Of a stretch of DNA of 64,000 nt, positions 62,646-64,000 are shown piece after piece (position 1 is the first letter of the stretch; each line of letters opens with the position of its first letter). Both the position numbers and the translations under genes were made by a program. The notes beneath the pieces were generated by a model. The model did no database searches. It saw nothing but the letters and a program-made list of their open reading frames with translations, and was not told the DNA's origin. Source of the stretch: Pelomonas sp937871895 (GTDB taxonomy: Bacteria; Pseudomonadota; Gammaproteobacteria; Burkholderiales; Burkholderiaceae_C); the NCBI RefSeq assembly GCF_046348265.1, contig NZ_JAXMEO010000011.1; one strand, 5' to 3'.

Positions 62646-63736
62646 CGCCGCTGCCGCGCTGGGTCGAACTCGGCGTGCTGCCGCTGTGGAACCTGCTGCT
62701 CGCGCTACTGGTCGCCGGCCTCGTGGTCAAGGTGATCGGGCACAGCCCCATGCAGGCTTTGAGCGTGCTGCTCGACGGCGCGCTCGGCAGCGCCCGGGGT
62801 CTCGGGTACTCGCTCTACTACGCAACGAGCTTCATCTTCACCGGCCTTGCCGTCGCGGTCGCCATCCACGCAGGGCTCTTCAACATCGGCGGCGAGGGGC
62901 AGGCCACGCTGGGCGGTGTTGGCGTGGCGCTGCTGGCGCTGTGGCTCGGGGCCAAGCTGCCGGCGGTCGTGCTGCTGCCGTTGCTGGTGCTGGCTGCCGC
63001 CGGCTTTGGCATGGCCTGGGCGGCGTTGCCCGGCTATCTGCAGGCCTGGCGCGGCAGCCATGTCGTCATCACCACCATCATGTTCAATTTCCTGGCCGCC
63101 GGGCTCAACGGCTACCTGCTGGTCAACTGGCTGCGCCCGGCCGACAGCATGGCCGTCGAGAGCGCCGAGTTTGCGCCCAGTGCGCGCATGCCGGCCGTGC
63201 ATGAGTTGATGGCTTCGCTGGGCGTCGAATGGCCCTCGTCGCCGCTCAACCTGAGCCTGCTGCTGGCCCTCGCGGCCTGCGTATTTGTCTGGTGGTTCTT
63301 GTGGATGAGCGCCGCCGGCTACGCGCTGCGGGCCGTGGGTTCGTCTCCGCGTGCGGCGCACTACGCGGGCATCGCGCCCCGGCGCCAGATCCTCGCGGCC
63401 ATGGCCGTGTCCGGCGCGCTGGCGGGTTTAGTGGGCATCAACGAGATCTCGGGCGTGCAGGGCAAGCTCACGCTGGACTTCGTGGCCGGCGCCGGCTTCA
63501 CCGGCATCGCCTGTTCGCTGATGGGGCGCAACCACCCGGTCGGCATCGTGCTCGCGGCTTTGCTCTTCGGCGTGCTCTACCAGGGCGGGGTCGAGGTGTC
63601 CTTCGAACTGCAAGGCTTCTCGCGCGAGATGGTGGTCACGGCCCAGGGCTTGATCGTGCTGTTCTCGGGGGCGCTGGCGATGGTCAGCGCGCCGCTGTTT
63701 GCATGGCTGCATGCCAAGGTGGCCCGCCATGGATGA
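62642..63736 (+). CDS. Nucleoside ABC transporter permease 1 (NupB-like)
   Basis: 364 residues with about nine hydrophobic helices and the BPD_transp_2 hallmark GLFNIGGEGQATLGGVG; the cytoplasmic loop GSSPRAAHYAGIAPRR couples to the ATPase. Start overlaps the ATPase stop (ATGA) and its stop overlaps the second permease start by 8 bases. Confidence 0.94.
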
Positions 63737-64000
63737 GCTCTTCATCGGCTCCATGCTGGCCTCAGTGCTGCGCGTCAGCGTGCCGTTGCTGCTGTGCGCG
63801 ATGGCGGGGGTGTTGTCCGAGCGCTCGGGCGTGGTGGATCTGGGGCTGGAGGGCAAGATGCTGTTTGCGGCCTTTGCCGCAGCGGCGGCGGCGGCCGTCA
63901 CGCAGTCCACGGGCCTGGGGCTGCTCGCCGCGATTGGCGTGGCCTGCCTTGTCTCGCTGCTGCACGGCTTCGCCACCGTCACGCATCGCGGCGATCAAAT
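63729..64000 (+). CDS. Nucleoside ABC transporter permease 2 (NupC-like), partial at window edge
   Basis: 90 codons visible, open at the right edge. MDELFIGSMLASVLRVSVPLLLCAMAGVLSERSGVVDLGLEGKM is the second-permease signature (GVxxLGLEGxM) of BMP-type importers. The ATG at 63729 overlaps the end of the first permease in another frame. It completes the binding protein-ATPase-permease-permease set. Confidence 0.9.
   Translation, partial: MDELFIGSMLASVLRVSVPLLLCAMAGVLSERSGVVDLGLEGKMLFAAFAAAAAAAVTQSTGLGLLAAIGVACLVSLLHGFATVTHRGDQ

Overview
The window is 64 kb of GC-rich, densely packed bacterial chromosome. The order truA-trpF-trpB-trpA-accD-folC-SPOR gene-cvpA-purF, a leuC-leuD-leuB-asd-fimV block directly upstream of it, and the general protein character point to a betaproteobacterium of the order Burkholderiales, probably of the Leptothrix/Rubrivivax/Roseateles type. 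This placement rests on gene order and recognised families, not on a marker-gene search. I see no prophage, insertion sequence, CRISPR array, integrase or rRNA operon.

Layout. 1-1.8 kb: a VOC-fold protein and a secreted zinc phospholipase/S1-P1 nuclease-like enzyme. 2-8.4 kb: leucine biosynthesis (LysR regulator, leuC, leuD, leuB) with a membrane acyltransferase inserted between leuD and leuB, then asd. 8.4-19.8 kb: a FimV-like polar hub protein and the truA-to-purF supercluster, joining tryptophan, fatty-acid, folate and purine synthesis with a cell-division-type SPOR protein. 19.8-22.6 kb: gltX followed by tRNA-Ala, tRNA-Glu and tRNA-Asp; a small secreted protein and tRNA-Ser lie opposite. 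22.6-27.8 kb: an SPFH/NfeD membrane pair, an AdiA-type arginine decarboxylase, a PAS-GGDEF protein with a destroyed GGDEF motif, and a miniature orphan flagellar-rod-like protein.

27.8-34.2 kb holds the most distinctive locus: a TonB-dependent receptor divergent from two exported cyanophycinase-family peptidases in tandem, translationally coupled to a YbaK-type deacylase and a DUF1289 protein. The simplest reading is scavenging of an extracellular Asp/Arg polymer (cyanophycin) or a similar peptide, with the nearby arginine decarboxylase as a possible consumer of released arginine. 34.4-43.4 kb: an MHS-family transporter with a periplasmic insert, an orphan sensor kinase divergent from an ABC binding protein, an SDR lacking the YxxxK motif, a penicillin-acylase-family hydrolase and a normal SDR.

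43.6-51.5 kb is mostly minus strand: lipoproteins, a flavin oxidase, a YpfJ-type metallopeptidase, dcd, a pseudouridine synthase, a YchJ-like protein and a DUF481 outer-membrane protein, with a yceI gene on the plus strand. 51.7-58.6 kb: a frameshifted GyrI-like gene, uvrD, the N-degron pair aat-bpt, an ArsC-like protein, an ammonium transporter and riboflavin synthase. 58.7-64 kb: a MATE exporter and a BMP-type nucleoside ABC importer whose second permease runs off the right edge.

Intrinsic terminators are unusually easy to see, and several end only a few bases before the next start codon (truA, folC) or leave room only for a ribosome-binding site (the SDR at 39485 and riboflavin synthase). 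Many neighbouring genes overlap by ATGA, GTGA or TTGA, indicating widespread translational coupling.
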